This document shows positions 46,150-56,112 of a stretch of 64,000 bases of DNA, piece by piece. Position numbers and translations under genes: made by a program. The stretch's first letter is position 1, and every line of letters starts with the position of its first letter. Source of the DNA: an uncultured Roseateles sp. (GTDB lineage Bacteria; Pseudomonadota; Gammaproteobacteria; Burkholderiales; Burkholderiaceae_C). The stretch lies in the NCBI RefSeq assembly GCF_913777145.1, contig NZ_CAJYPS010000023.1, forward strand, positions 286,912 to 350,911. The letters are read 5' to 3'. The notes beneath the pieces are model-generated. The model had not been told where the DNA came from, did no database searches, and saw nothing but the letters and a program-made list of their open reading frames with translations.

Positions 46150-47034
46150 ATGAGCAGCCAAACCGCCGTCATCACCGGCGCCGGATCGGGCTTCGGCCTG
46201 GAAGTCGCCCGCCTGGCCGCCGCACGCGGCATGAACCTGGTGCTGGTGGACGTGCAGGCCGACGCGCTGGCCAAAGCCGCGGCCGAGTTCAGCGGCGTGG
46301 AGGTGATGCAGCGCGTCGTTGACGTCGCCAAGGCAGCCCCCATGGAGGCGCTGGCTGCCGACGTGAAGGCCCGCTTCGGCGCGCCTCACTTCGTGTTCAA
46401 CAACGCCGGCGTGGGCTCGGGCGGCCTGATCTGGGAAAACAGCCTGGCCGACTGGGAATGGGTGCTGGGCGTGAACCTGATGGGCGTGGTGCACGGCGTG
46501 CGCCTGTTCACGCCCATGATGCTGGAGGCCGCGCAGGCCGACCCGGCCTACGCGGGCCACATCGTCAACACCGCGTCCATGGCCGGCATGCTGAATCCGC
46601 CCAATATGGGCGTCTACAACGTGTCCAAGCATGCGGTGGTGTCGCTGAGCGAGACCCTCTATCAAGACCTGTCCCTGGTCACCGACCAGGTCCATGCCTC
46701 GGTGCTGTGCCCCTTCTTCGTGCCCACCGGCATCAGCCAGAGCCACCGCAACCGGCCCGGCGAATTCGCCGCCGCCAAGCCCACCAAGAGCCAGCTGATC
46801 TCCCAGGCCATGACCGACAAGGCGGTCAGCTCGGGCAAGCTCACCGCGGCCGACGTGGCGGCGCTGGTGTTCGACGCCATGGACCACAACAAGTTCTACA
46901 TCTTCAGCCACCCGCAGGCGCTCGCCGGCGTGCAGACCCGGCTGGAAGACGTGATGCTGCTGCGCAACCCCAGCGACCCCTTCGCCGACAAGCCCGAAAT
47001 CGGCGCCGGCCTGCGCGCCAAGCTGCGCGGCTGA
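46150..47034 (+). CDS. SDR family oxidoreductase
   Basis: 'AVITGAGSGFGLEVARLAAARGMNLVLVDV', 'NNAGVGSGG', 'YNVSKHAVVSLSE'. Confidence 0.9.
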   Translation: MSSQTAVITGAGSGFGLEVARLAAARGMNLVLVDVQADALAKAAAEFSGVEVMQRVVDVAKAAPMEALAADVKARFGAPHFVFNNAGVGSGGLIWENSLADWEWVLGVNLMGVVHGVRLFTPMMLEAAQADPAYAGHIVNTASMAGMLNPPNMGVYNVSKHAVVSLSETLYQDLSLVTDQVHASVLCPFFVPTGISQSHRNRPGEFAAAKPTKSQLISQAMTDKAVSSGKLTAADVAALVFDAMDHNKFYIFSHPQALAGVQTRLEDVMLLRNPSDPFADKPEIGAGLRAKLRG

Positions 47035-47037
47035 AGC

Positions 47038-47790
47038 TCAGTCCAGCTCGTAGCGCTTCAGCAGCTGGGCCGGCAGCCCGCGGGCCACCAGCGCCTCGCG
47101 TGCCTGGCGCAGCCGCTGCGCCAGCTCGGGGTCCAGGCCCGCGCGCGCCCACAGCTGGGTATGGCGCACACGCAGTGGCAGCGCCGCCGGGAAGCTGGCC
47201 GGATCCAGCCCGCAGGACTTCATGATGTGGCCATTGGCCTCGCGCACGATCAGAGCCGCATCGGCGCGGCCCGCCTTCAGCATGCCCATCAGCGAGCAGG
47301 GGCTGGTCACATAGCTCACGCGCCGCATCTGCTCGGCCGGCAACGCGCCCCAGCGCCCGGCGCCCGCGTAGGCGATCAGGCGCAGCTGGTCCAGCCGGGC
47401 CAGGTCCACCGGCGGCAGGCCCGGGCGCGGCTGCAGCATCAGGTGCAGCGGCACCACATCACCCAGCGACTGCACCGCCGGGCTCAGGCCGTCGTTGGGC
47501 AGCAGGATGGTGACGTCGCTCTCGCCCAGGCTCAGGTCGCGCGCCGCCCGCCCCAGCGGCCCCACCTGCAGGCGCAGCTCCATGCCGGCCTCGTCGGCCA
47601 GCGCATACAGGAAGTCGGCATAGATGCCACGCACCCGCCCCGCCTCGGCCGGCATCAGCAGCGGCGGCAGCGCGGCCAGCGTGCTGCGCAGCACCTGGGC
47701 GCCACGTGGCGGCGCCGAGCTGGCCCGGCTGCCGGCCAGCAGGCCCAGCCCCCACAGCAGCTGACGGCGACGGCGCAGGTGGGGATTCAT
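47038..47790 (-). CDS. Periplasmic substrate-binding protein-like (SBP_bac_3-type), paralog A
   Basis: Signal-like N-terminus, 'VRGIYADFLYALADEAGMELRLQVGPLGRAARDLSLGESDVTILLPN'. Confidence 0.65.
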   Translation of the reverse strand: MNPHLRRRRQLLWGLGLLAGSRASSAPPRGAQVLRSTLAALPPLLMPAEAGRVRGIYADFLYALADEAGMELRLQVGPLGRAARDLSLGESDVTILLPNDGLSPAVQSLGDVVPLHLMLQPRPGLPPVDLARLDQLRLIAYAGAGRWGALPAEQMRRVSYVTSPCSLMGMLKAGRADAALIVREANGHIMKSCGLDPASFPAALPLRVRHTQLWARAGLDPELAQRLRQAREALVARGLPAQLLKRYELD

Positions 47791-47846
47791 GGGCGCGGCA
47801 GCATAACGTCGTTGTCAGCACTCAAGGCCCGAAATCAGCACCGGTC

Positions 47847-48605
47847 TCAGAGGCTGCCATAGCGACGCAGCAACCGCTGCGGCAGGCCCTGGGCCACCAG
47901 CGCGCCCAACGCCTCGCCCAGGCGCCTCACCAGGGCCTCGTCCAGACCGGGCCTCAACCAGACGTCGGCCACGAGCGGCGTCAGCAGCAGCAGCGGCGGC
48001 AGGTCGGCCGCGCTCATGCCCCAGCGCAGCAGACCGTAGCGCAGGGTCTCGCGCACCGCGAGCGCCGCGTCCGCACGCTGGGCGCGCAGCATGCCGGTCA
48101 TGGCCTGCGGCGTGCCCACATAGGTCACGCGGTGCCGGCTGCCCGGCGGCAGCAGACCCCAGCGCGCCGAGCCGGCCAGCGCCACCAGGTGCAGCTCGGG
48201 CGGATCGCTGACGCTGCGCAGGCTCAGCCCCGCGCGTGGCTGCATCACCGGCTGCAGCGTGAAGGCGGGCCCCAGCGAACGCACGGCCGGCCCCAGGCCC
48301 GTGTTGGGCAACATCACCGAGATGTCGCTGGCGCCCAGGTTCAGATCGTGGGCCGCACGGCTCAGCGGCCCCACCTGAAGCTGCAGCTCCAGGCCCACGG
48401 CGCGCGCCAGCGGCTCCAGCAGATCCAGATAAAGCCCGCGCACCCGGCCGTCGGCCGCCGCCATCGCAAAGGGCGGCAATTCCGCCAGCGTGCAGCGCAG
48501 CACGCCCGGCGCCGCCCCGGCCCGGGCACCAGTGGCAGCCAGGCCCAGGGCTGCGAGCAACTGGCGGCGAGGCGCTGATACGGCTTCAGTCATTGCGGTC
48601 AGCAT
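47847..48605 (-). CDS. Periplasmic substrate-binding protein-like (SBP_bac_3-type), paralog B
   Basis: Clear similarity to the adjacent ORF: 'VRGLYLDLLEPLARAVGLELQLQVGPLSRAAHDLNLGASDISVMLPN'. Confidence 0.65.
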   Translation of the reverse strand: MLTAMTEAVSAPRRQLLAALGLAATGARAGAAPGVLRCTLAELPPFAMAAADGRVRGLYLDLLEPLARAVGLELQLQVGPLSRAAHDLNLGASDISVMLPNTGLGPAVRSLGPAFTLQPVMQPRAGLSLRSVSDPPELHLVALAGSARWGLLPPGSRHRVTYVGTPQAMTGMLRAQRADAALAVRETLRYGLLRWGMSAADLPPLLLLTPLVADVWLRPGLDEALVRRLGEALGALVAQGLPQRLLRRYGSL

Positions 48606-48671
48606 AGCGAAACGGCCTCCTGCCCAGACCGCTCAAACCGGGGCCGGCACGCAGCGTCCGTAGAATTCGGA

Positions 48672-49934
48672 ATGACTTCCACACCCGCCACCGCCCCCGC
48701 CGACATCGCCATCATCGGAGGCGGCCCGGCCGGCCTGATGGCCGCCGAGCTGCTGTCGGCCCGAGGCCTCGCGGTCACGCTGTTCGACGCCAAGCCCAGC
48801 GTGGGCCGCAAGTTCCTGCTGGCCGGCAAGGGCGGCCTCAACCTCACCCACTCCGAGCCCTTCGACGCCTTCGCAGGCCGTTTCGGCGCCCGCCGTGCCG
48901 CCATCGAGCCGCTGTTGCGCGCCTTCGACGCCGACGCGCTGCGCACCTGGGCCGCCGACCTGGGCGTGCAGACCTTTGTCGGCAGCTCCGGCCGCGTCTT
49001 CCCCACCGACCTGAAGGCCGCACCGCTGCTGCGCCACTGGCTGAGCCGCCTGCGCGCGGCCGGCGTGCAGTTCCGCATGCGCCACCGCTGGCTGGGCTGG
49101 ACCGAGGACGGCGGCGCGCTGCGCTTCGACACACCGGACGGCGAGCTGCACGTGCCCGCGCGGGCCACGCTGCTGGCACTGGGCGGCGCGTCCTGGCCCC
49201 AGCTGGGCTCGGACGGCGCCTGGGTGCCGCTGCTGGCGGCGCGCGGCGTGGACCTGGCGCCGCTGCAGCCGGCCAACTGCGGCTTCGACGTGGCCGCCAC
49301 CGCCGCCCATGCGGACGCGCCGGGCTGGAGCACGCGCTTTGCCGAGAGCTTCGCCGGCCAGCCGGTCAAGCCGGTGGCGCTGGCGGCGCCAGGTTTTGCG
49401 CGCCGCCAGGGCGAGTTCGTCATCACGGCCAGCGGCATCGAGGGTTCGCTGGTCTATGCGGCCAGCGCCGCGCTGCGCGAGCAGATCGCCCGCGAGGGCC
49501 GCGCGACGCTGACGCTGGACCTGCTGCCCCAGCACAGCGAGGATCAGGTACTGGCCGAGGTGCGCCACCCGAGGGGCAGCCGCTCGCTGTCCTCCCACCT
49601 GAAGAGCCGGCTGCACCTGTCGCCGCTGAAGCTGGGCCTGCTGAACGAGCTGCTGACGCGCGAACAGATGCTGGACCCGGCCCAACTCGCCGCGGCACTC
49701 AAGGCGCTGCCGCTGACGCTGGCCGCGCCCCGACCCATCGCCGAGGCCATCTCCACCGCCGGCGGCGTGCGCTTCGAGGCGCTGACGCCCGGCCTGATGC
49801 TGCAGGCCCTGCCCGGCGTGTTCTGCGCCGGCGAGATGCTGGACTGGGAGGCCCCCACCGGCGGCTACCTGCTGACCGCCAGCCTGGCCAGCGGCCGCGT
49901 GGCGGCGCAGGCGCTGGCCGATTGGCTGCACTAA
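48672..49934 (+). CDS. NAD(P)/FAD-dependent oxidoreductase, HI0933/TIGR03862-like flavoprotein
   Basis: 'IAIIGGGPAGLMAAELLSARGLAVTLFDAKPSVGRKFLLAGKGGLNLTHSE', 'CAGEMLDWEAPTGGYLLTASLASG'. Confidence 0.9.
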   Translation: MTSTPATAPADIAIIGGGPAGLMAAELLSARGLAVTLFDAKPSVGRKFLLAGKGGLNLTHSEPFDAFAGRFGARRAAIEPLLRAFDADALRTWAADLGVQTFVGSSGRVFPTDLKAAPLLRHWLSRLRAAGVQFRMRHRWLGWTEDGGALRFDTPDGELHVPARATLLALGGASWPQLGSDGAWVPLLAARGVDLAPLQPANCGFDVAATAAHADAPGWSTRFAESFAGQPVKPVALAAPGFARRQGEFVITASGIEGSLVYAASAALREQIAREGRATLTLDLLPQHSEDQVLAEVRHPRGSRSLSSHLKSRLHLSPLKLGLLNELLTREQMLDPAQLAAALKALPLTLAAPRPIAEAISTAGGVRFEALTPGLMLQALPGVFCAGEMLDWEAPTGGYLLTASLASGRVAAQALADWLH

Positions 49935-49946
49935 AGTCGCGCGTCC

Positions 49947-50723
49947 ATGAGCGAGACCAAGACCTTCAACGCCGTCAAACCCGGTCTGCGGCTGGCGGAA
50001 CAGGTCGCCGGCGCGCTGGAGGCCGAGATCCGCGCCGGCCGCCTGGCCGAGGGCAGCAAGCTGCCCACCGAGGCGGCGCTGGTGCAGCAGTTCCAGGTCA
50101 GCCGCACCGTGGTGCGCGAGGCCATCTCACGGCTGAAGTCCCTGGGCCTGGTGGACGCCCGCCAGGGCAGCGGCGTCTATGTGCGCAGCCCCGGCATCGC
50201 ACCGCTGGACTTCGAGGGCGTGCCCGCCGCCTCGCTGGAAGCGGTGCTGCAGATCGTGGACGTGCGGCGTGCGCTGGAGGCCGAGGTGGCCGAACTGGCC
50301 GCCCAGCACCGCAACGCGGCCGATGTGCGGGCGATACGCGCCGCGTTGCAGGCACTGGCCGACGCGGTGGCGGCCGGCCGCGACGGCTCCGACGAGGACG
50401 TGCGCTTCCACCGCGCGATCGCCCAGGCCTCCGGCAACCCCTTCCTGATCCGCACGCTGGACTACCTGGCCCGCTTCCTGCGCGGCGCCACCCGCGTGAC
50501 CCGCGCCAACGAGGCGCGGCGCGCCGACTTCAGCGAGGCGGTCAAGCAGGAGCACCAGCAGATCGTGGAGGCCATCGCCGCCGGCGATGCCGCGGCCGCC
50601 CGCGCCGCCGCGGCCCAGCACATGAAGAACGCCCAGCAGCGCCTGCGCCAGGCCGACCCGGGCTTCTGGGCCCAGGACGGCCAGCGCCTGGCCCGCCCGC
50701 TGGTCGCGCAGCGGCCCAAGTAA
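49947..50723 (+). CDS. FadR/GntR family transcriptional regulator (FCD), likely controls otn operon
   Basis: 'KLPTEAALVQQFQVSRTVVREAISRLKSLGLVDARQGSGVYVRSP'. Confidence 0.9.
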   Translation: MSETKTFNAVKPGLRLAEQVAGALEAEIRAGRLAEGSKLPTEAALVQQFQVSRTVVREAISRLKSLGLVDARQGSGVYVRSPGIAPLDFEGVPAASLEAVLQIVDVRRALEAEVAELAAQHRNAADVRAIRAALQALADAVAAGRDGSDEDVRFHRAIAQASGNPFLIRTLDYLARFLRGATRVTRANEARRADFSEAVKQEHQQIVEAIAAGDAAAARAAAAQHMKNAQQRLRQADPGFWAQDGQRLARPLVAQRPK

Positions 50724-50797
50724 GCCCCCGGCGGCGCACGCCGCCATCCCTGCAGACCGGGTGCTGCGGGTCGCCCCGGCTTGCCGAGGTCGGCAAA

Positions 50798-50820
50798 ATT
50801 TGTATGATGACCATACAAAT
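50798..50820. promoter_or_regulatory. Perfect palindromic operator ATTTGTATG-ATGAC-CATACAAAT
   Basis: 9-bp perfect arms, 5-bp spacer, between GntR gene and GntP permease gene. Confidence 0.8.
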
Positions 50821-50879
50821 ATTCGCACCATGACCCAGTCCCGGGTCCGTGGCGCCCAACGCAACCGGAGACAGCCCTG

Positions 50880-52244
50880 ATGTCCACTCCCGCCTTGCTC
50901 GGCATTGCCGCCGGGGGCATTGCCCTGCTTCTGATCCTGATCGTGCGCTGGCAAGTGCACGCCTTCGTCGCGATGATGCTGGTGAGCCTGCTGCTCGCGC
51001 TGGCCACCCAGATGCCCACCGGCGAGATCATCAGCACGCTGGTGGCCGGCATGGGCGGCACGCTGGGCTCGGTGGCCATCCTGGTGGCGCTGGGCTCCAT
51101 GCTGGGCCGCATGATCGAGGTGTCGGGCGGCGCGGCCAGCCTGGCCCAGCGCTTCACCCAGATCCTGGGCCCGGCCCGGGTGCCGGCGGCGCTGACCGCC
51201 GCGGCCCTCGTGCTGGCCATCCCGGTGTTCTTCGACGTGGGCTTCATCATCGTCGTGCCCATCGTCTACGGCTTCTGCAAGGCCGCGGGCGTGGACCCGG
51301 TGAAGTACGGCCTGCCGGTGGCCGGCATCATGCTGGCGGTGCATGTGGTGGTGCCACCCCACCCCGGCATCGTGGGCGGCGCCGCCATCGTCAGCGGCGA
51401 CGTGGGCTGGATCACGCTGCTGGGCCTGGCGATCTGCCTGCCGCTGGCCCCGCTGGCCCAGGTGACCGCCAAGTGGCTGAACCGCCGCCACTACCCCATG
51501 CTGCCGACCACCGCCGAGCAGTTCGCCAATTTCGGCAGTGGCGCCACCACCAGCGCCGGCACCAGCCGCACGCCCGGCGTGGGCACGGTGCTGACGCTGA
51601 TCCTGGTGCCGCTGATCCTCATCATGCTGGGCACCACCGGCGCCACGCTGCTGCCCAAGGGCGACGGCCTGCGCACGCTGCTGGGCTTCATAGGCGCGCC
51701 CATCTTCGCGCTGATGGTGGCGCTGGGCCTGAGCTTTGTGCTGGTGGCCCGCCGCATGGGCTGGACCATGGCCAAGACCAACGATGTGATGGAGTCGGCG
51801 CTGCCGCCGGCCGCCACCGTGATCCTGGTGACCGGCGCGGGCGGCGTGCTGGCCAAGGTGCTGACCGTCAGCGGCATAGGCGCCGCGCTGTCCCAGGTGC
51901 TGGTGGCCACCCACCTGCCGCTGCTGCTGATGGGCTTTGTGATCTCGCTGGTGCTGCGCGCGGCCCAGGGTTCGGCCACCGTGGCCATCCTGACCACCTG
52001 CGGCCTGCTGGCCGAGGCCATCGCCAGCGGCGGCTACAGCGCGCTGCAGGTCGCGCTGCTGACCGTGGCGATCGGCTTCGGCGGCCTGGGCCTGTCGCAT
52101 GTGAACGACTCCGGCTTCTGGATCGTCACCCGCTACCTGGGCCTGAGCGTGGGCGACGGCCTGCGCAGCTGGACCGTGCTGACCACGGTGCTGGGCGTTG
52201 CCGGCTTCCTGCTGACGGCGCTGCTGTGGGCGCTGCTCACCTGA
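50880..52244 (+). CDS. GntP family gluconate/sugar-acid:H+ symporter
   Basis: 'HAFVAMMLVSLLLALATQMPTGEIISTLVAGMGGTLGSVAILVALGSMLGRMIEVSGGA', 'HVNDSGFWIV'. Confidence 0.93.
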   Translation: MSTPALLGIAAGGIALLLILIVRWQVHAFVAMMLVSLLLALATQMPTGEIISTLVAGMGGTLGSVAILVALGSMLGRMIEVSGGAASLAQRFTQILGPARVPAALTAAALVLAIPVFFDVGFIIVVPIVYGFCKAAGVDPVKYGLPVAGIMLAVHVVVPPHPGIVGGAAIVSGDVGWITLLGLAICLPLAPLAQVTAKWLNRRHYPMLPTTAEQFANFGSGATTSAGTSRTPGVGTVLTLILVPLILIMLGTTGATLLPKGDGLRTLLGFIGAPIFALMVALGLSFVLVARRMGWTMAKTNDVMESALPPAATVILVTGAGGVLAKVLTVSGIGAALSQVLVATHLPLLLMGFVISLVLRAAQGSATVAILTTCGLLAEAIASGGYSALQVALLTVAIGFGGLGLSHVNDSGFWIVTRYLGLSVGDGLRSWTVLTTVLGVAGFLLTALLWALLT

Positions 52245-52287
52245 GCCACCACCCCACCTCTACTCTTTCATCGACAAGGAATTCCTC

Positions 52288-53184
52288 ATGACCTCGAAGT
52301 CCGTGGGCGTGATCGGCCTGGGCGCCATGGGCGCCGGCATTGCCAAGACCCTGCGCAGCAACGGCTATGCCGTCCATGTGTGCGATGCGCGCCCCGGCGC
52401 GGCCGAGGCCTTCGCGGCCGAGGGTGGCACAGCGCACGCGACGCCCGCTTCGGTGGCTGCCGCCACCTCGGTGCTGGTGTCGGTGGTGGTGAATGCCGCG
52501 CAGACCGAGAGCGTGCTGTTCGGCAAGGGCGGCGCGGCTGCCGCGATGGCGCCGGGCAGCAGCTTCATCATGTGTTCCACCGTGGACCCCAACTGGTCCA
52601 TGGCGCTGGAGGCCCGCCTCAACGCGCTGGGCATCCACTACATCGACGCGCCCATCTCGGGCGGCGCGGCCAAGGCCGCCTCGGGCCAGATGACCATGAT
52701 GACCTCGGCCAAGCCCGAGGCCTATGCCGCCGCCGACGCGGTGCTGAACGCGATGGCCGGCAAGGTCTACCGCCTGGGCGATGCGGCCGGCACGGGCAGC
52801 AAGGTCAAGATCATCAACCAGCTGCTGGCCGGCGTGCACATCGCCGCGGCCGCTGAAGCCATGGCGCTGGGCCTGCGCGAGGGCGTGGCCGCCGACGCGC
52901 TGTACGAGGTCATCACGAACAGCGCCGGCAACAGCTGGATGTTCGAGAACCGCATGGCCCACGTGATCGCGGGCGACTACACGCCGCTGTCCGCGGTGGA
53001 CATCTTCGTGAAGGACCTGGGCCTGGTGCTGGACACCGCGCGCGCCAGCAAGTTCCCGCTGCCGCTGGCCGCCACCGCGCACCAGATGTTCATGCAGGCC
53101 TCCACCGCCGGCTTCGCCAAGGAAGACGACAGCGCGGTGATCAAGATCTTCCCGGGCATCAAGCTGCCGGAAAAGAAGGCCTGA
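52288..53184 (+). CDS. ltnD: L-threonate dehydrogenase
   Basis: Beta-hydroxyacid dehydrogenase 'VGVIGLGAMGAGIAKTLRSNGYAVHVCD', 'DAPISGGAAKAASGQMTMM', 'KIINQLLAGVHIA'; otn context. Confidence 0.9.
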   Translation: MTSKSVGVIGLGAMGAGIAKTLRSNGYAVHVCDARPGAAEAFAAEGGTAHATPASVAAATSVLVSVVVNAAQTESVLFGKGGAAAAMAPGSSFIMCSTVDPNWSMALEARLNALGIHYIDAPISGGAAKAASGQMTMMTSAKPEAYAAADAVLNAMAGKVYRLGDAAGTGSKVKIINQLLAGVHIAAAAEAMALGLREGVAADALYEVITNSAGNSWMFENRMAHVIAGDYTPLSAVDIFVKDLGLVLDTARASKFPLPLAATAHQMFMQASTAGFAKEDDSAVIKIFPGIKLPEKKA

Positions 53185-53186
53185 GC

Positions 53187-54464
53187 ATGGGCGCGAACAA
53201 GATCCTGCTGGGCTGCATCGCCGACGACTTCACCGGCGCCACCGACCTGGCCAACAACCTGGTGCGCGCCGGCATGCGCGTGGTGCAGACCATACACACG
53301 CCGGACCAGCCGCTGGACACCGAGGCCGATGCGGTGGTGGTGGCGCTGAAGTCCCGCACCATCCCGGCTGCAGAAGCGGTCGAGCAGTCGCTCGCCGCGC
53401 TGCGCTGGCTGCAGGCCCAGGGCGCGCAGCAGATCTACTTCAAGGTCTGCTCCACCTTCGACAGCACGGCCCAGGGCAATATCGGCCCGGTCACCGAGGC
53501 GCTGATGCAGGCGCTGGGCGCACGCTTCGCGATCGCGACGCCAGCCTTCCCGGACAACAAGCGCACGGTCTTCAAGGGCTATCTGTTCGTGGGCGACGTG
53601 CTGCTGAACGAGAGCGGCATGCAGAACCACCCGCTGACGCCCATGACCGATGCCAACCTGGTGCGCGTGCTGCAGGCACAAAGCACGAAGAAGGTGGGCC
53701 TCATCGACCACGCCGCCGTGGCCCAGGGCGCGGCCGCGGTGCAGGCGCGCATGGCCGAGCTGCTGGCCCAGGGTGTGGGGCTGGCCATCGTCGACGCGGT
53801 GTCCAACGCGGACCTGCTGCGCATGGGCCCGGCCTTCAAGGACCTGCCGCTGCTGACCGCCGGCTCCGGCGTCGCGATCGCGCTGCCGGCCAACTTCGGC
53901 ATCCAGCCCAGCTCGCAGGCGGCCGAACTGCCCGCCGCCCGCGGCCGCCAGGCCATCGTGTCGGGCAGCTGCTCGGTCGCGACCAACCAGCAGGTGCAGG
54001 ACTTCATCGACCGCGGTGGCCCGGCGCTGGCGCTGGACCCGCTGCGCATCGCCAGCGGCGGTGATGTCGTCGCCGAGGTGCTGGCCTGGGCCGAACCGCT
54101 GCTGGACGCCGGCCCGGTACTGATTTATTCGACCGCCGAGCCTGATGCGGTACGCGCCATCCAGCAGCAGCTGGGCGTGGCCGAGGCCGGCGCGCTGGTC
54201 GAGCGCACGCTGGCCGCCATCGCACGCGGCCTGGTGCAGCGCGGCGTGCGCCAGCTGGTGGTGGCCGGCGGCGAGACTTCGGGCGCCTGCGTGCAGGCGC
54301 TGGCCATCGCGCAGATGCGCATAGGCGCGCAGATCGACCCGGGCGTGCCCTGGTGCTTTGCGGCGGCCGACGTCGCACCCGAGGGCCTGCACCTGACGCT
54401 CAAGTCCGGCAACTTCGGCACCGCGGACTTCTTCAGCAAGGCCTTTGCACAATTGACGCCATGA
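53187..54464 (+). CDS. otnK: 3-oxo-tetronate kinase (DUF1537 family)
   Basis: '[33 protein letters not shown]', C-terminal '[15 protein letters not shown]'. Confidence 0.92.
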   Translation: MGANKILLGCIADDFTGATDLANNLVRAGMRVVQTIHTPDQPLDTEADAVVVALKSRTIPAAEAVEQSLAALRWLQAQGAQQIYFKVCSTFDSTAQGNIGPVTEALMQALGARFAIATPAFPDNKRTVFKGYLFVGDVLLNESGMQNHPLTPMTDANLVRVLQAQSTKKVGLIDHAAVAQGAAAVQARMAELLAQGVGLAIVDAVSNADLLRMGPAFKDLPLLTAGSGVAIALPANFGIQPSSQAAELPAARGRQAIVSGSCSVATNQQVQDFIDRGGPALALDPLRIASGGDVVAEVLAWAEPLLDAGPVLIYSTAEPDAVRAIQQQLGVAEAGALVERTLAAIARGLVQRGVRQLVVAGGETSGACVQALAIAQMRIGAQIDPGVPWCFAAADVAPEGLHLTLKSGNFGTADFFSKAFAQLTP

Positions 54465-55141
54465 GCGCCGCCCCTTATCTCGACGAAGCCCAGGCCCGCG
54501 CGGAGATCTGCCGCGTCGGCCGCTCGCTGTTCGAGCGCGGCTATGTGCACGCGACCGCCGGCAACATCAGCGTGCGCCTGGCCGACGGCTTTCTGATCAC
54601 GCCCACCGACGCCTGCCTGGGCACGCTGCAGCCCGAGCGCCTGGCCCGGCTGGATGCCGACGGCCAGCAGCTGGACGGCGACCGCGGCAGCAAGACCATC
54701 GCACTGCACCGCCGCATCTACGCCGCCAGCGAGGCCACCGCCACGCCCGCGCGCTGCGTGATCCACACGCACAGCACCCACCTGGTGGCCTGCTCGCTGA
54801 AGGCAGATCCCGCCGAGCCCGAGCTGCTGCCGCCGCTGACGCCCTACTTCGTGATGAAGGTGGGCCATGTGCCCCACATCCCCTACCACCGCCCCGGCGC
54901 GCCCGAGGCGGCCGAGGCCGTGGCCCAGGCCATCGCCCGCTATGCCCAGGCCGGCCGGCCGCTGCGCGCGGTGATGCTGGCCCGCCTGGGCCCCAATGTC
55001 TGGCACGACAGCCCGGCCCACGCGATGGCGGTGCTGGAAGAGCTGGAAGAGACCGCGCGCCTGCAGACGCTGGCGCCGGTCGCGCCGCTGAACGAAGAAC
55101 AGATCGAAGAACTGCGCCGCGTGTTCGGCGCTCACTGGTAG
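54461..55141 (+). CDS. otnC: 3-oxo-tetronate 4-phosphate decarboxylase (class II aldolase family)
   Basis: '[35 protein letters not shown]', '[11 protein letters not shown]'. Confidence 0.92.
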   Translation: MSAAPYLDEAQARAEICRVGRSLFERGYVHATAGNISVRLADGFLITPTDACLGTLQPERLARLDADGQQLDGDRGSKTIALHRRIYAASEATATPARCVIHTHSTHLVACSLKADPAEPELLPPLTPYFVMKVGHVPHIPYHRPGAPEAAEAVAQAIARYAQAGRPLRAVMLARLGPNVWHDSPAHAMAVLEELEETARLQTLAPVAPLNEEQIEELRRVFGAHW

Positions 55142-55146
55142 CCCCC

Positions 55147-55944
55147 ATGCCGCAATTCGCCGCCAACCTGTCCATGCTCTACAACGACGTGGACTTTCTC
55201 GACCGCTTCGCCGCCGCCGCTGCCGACGGCTTCACCGCGGTGGAATACCTGTTCCCCTATGCCTACGCGTCCGAGGAACTGGCCGCCAGGCTCAAGGCCC
55301 ACGGCCTGCGCCAGGTGCTGTTCAATGCACCGCCGGGCAATTGGGAAGCCGGCGAGCGCGGCATCGCCTGCCTGCCCGGTCGTGAGGCCGAGTTCCGCGA
55401 GGGCCTGGGCCAGGCGCTGGCCTATGCCAAGGCGCTGGACTGCCCGCGCGTGCACGTGATGGCGGGCCTGGTGCCGGCCGGCCATGACGCCGCCACGGTG
55501 CGGGCCACCTATGTGGCCAACCTGCGTCACGCGGCCGGAGAGGCGGCCAAGCTGGGCGTGGACCTCCTGATCGAGCCCATCAACGGCCGCGACATGCCGG
55601 GCTTCTTCCTGAGCCGCCAGGACCAGGCCCATGCGCTGGTCGCCGAGATAGACGCACCCAACGTCAAGGTGCAGATGGACCTCTACCACGCGCAGATCGT
55701 CGAGGGCGACCTGGCGATGAAGCTGCGCCACTACCTGCCCACCGGCCACGTGGGCCATCTGCAGATCGCCGGCGTGCCCGAGCGCCATGAGCCCGATGTG
55801 GGCGAGCTCAACTACAGCTACCTGTTCCGGCTGCTGGACGAGCTGGGCTACCAGGGCTGGATAGGCTGCGAGTACCGCCCCGCGCGCGGCGCCGCGCCGC
55901 ACGCCACCTCGGACGGCCTGGGTTGGCTCAAGCCCTGGCTCTGA
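55147..55944 (+). CDS. otnI: 2-oxo-tetronate isomerase (Hyi family)
   Basis: '[35 protein letters not shown]', '[15 protein letters not shown]', '[21 protein letters not shown]'. Confidence 0.92.
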   Translation: MPQFAANLSMLYNDVDFLDRFAAAAADGFTAVEYLFPYAYASEELAARLKAHGLRQVLFNAPPGNWEAGERGIACLPGREAEFREGLGQALAYAKALDCPRVHVMAGLVPAGHDAATVRATYVANLRHAAGEAAKLGVDLLIEPINGRDMPGFFLSRQDQAHALVAEIDAPNVKVQMDLYHAQIVEGDLAMKLRHYLPTGHVGHLQIAGVPERHEPDVGELNYSYLFRLLDELGYQGWIGCEYRPARGAAPHATSDGLGWLKPWL

Positions 55945-56112
55945 GCCCAAGGCCAGGGCGCCGACGCTCAGCAGACCTGACCCCGCGCAAACCCGCTCGG
56001 CACTTGTACTGAGAGTGCGGCCTGCGCGCGACGACGGCCGATCAAGCCGGGCCGGGCGCCCCTAGACTGCGGCCCGCAGCCCCGCAAGATCTGACCCGGC
56101 CAACCAGACCTG

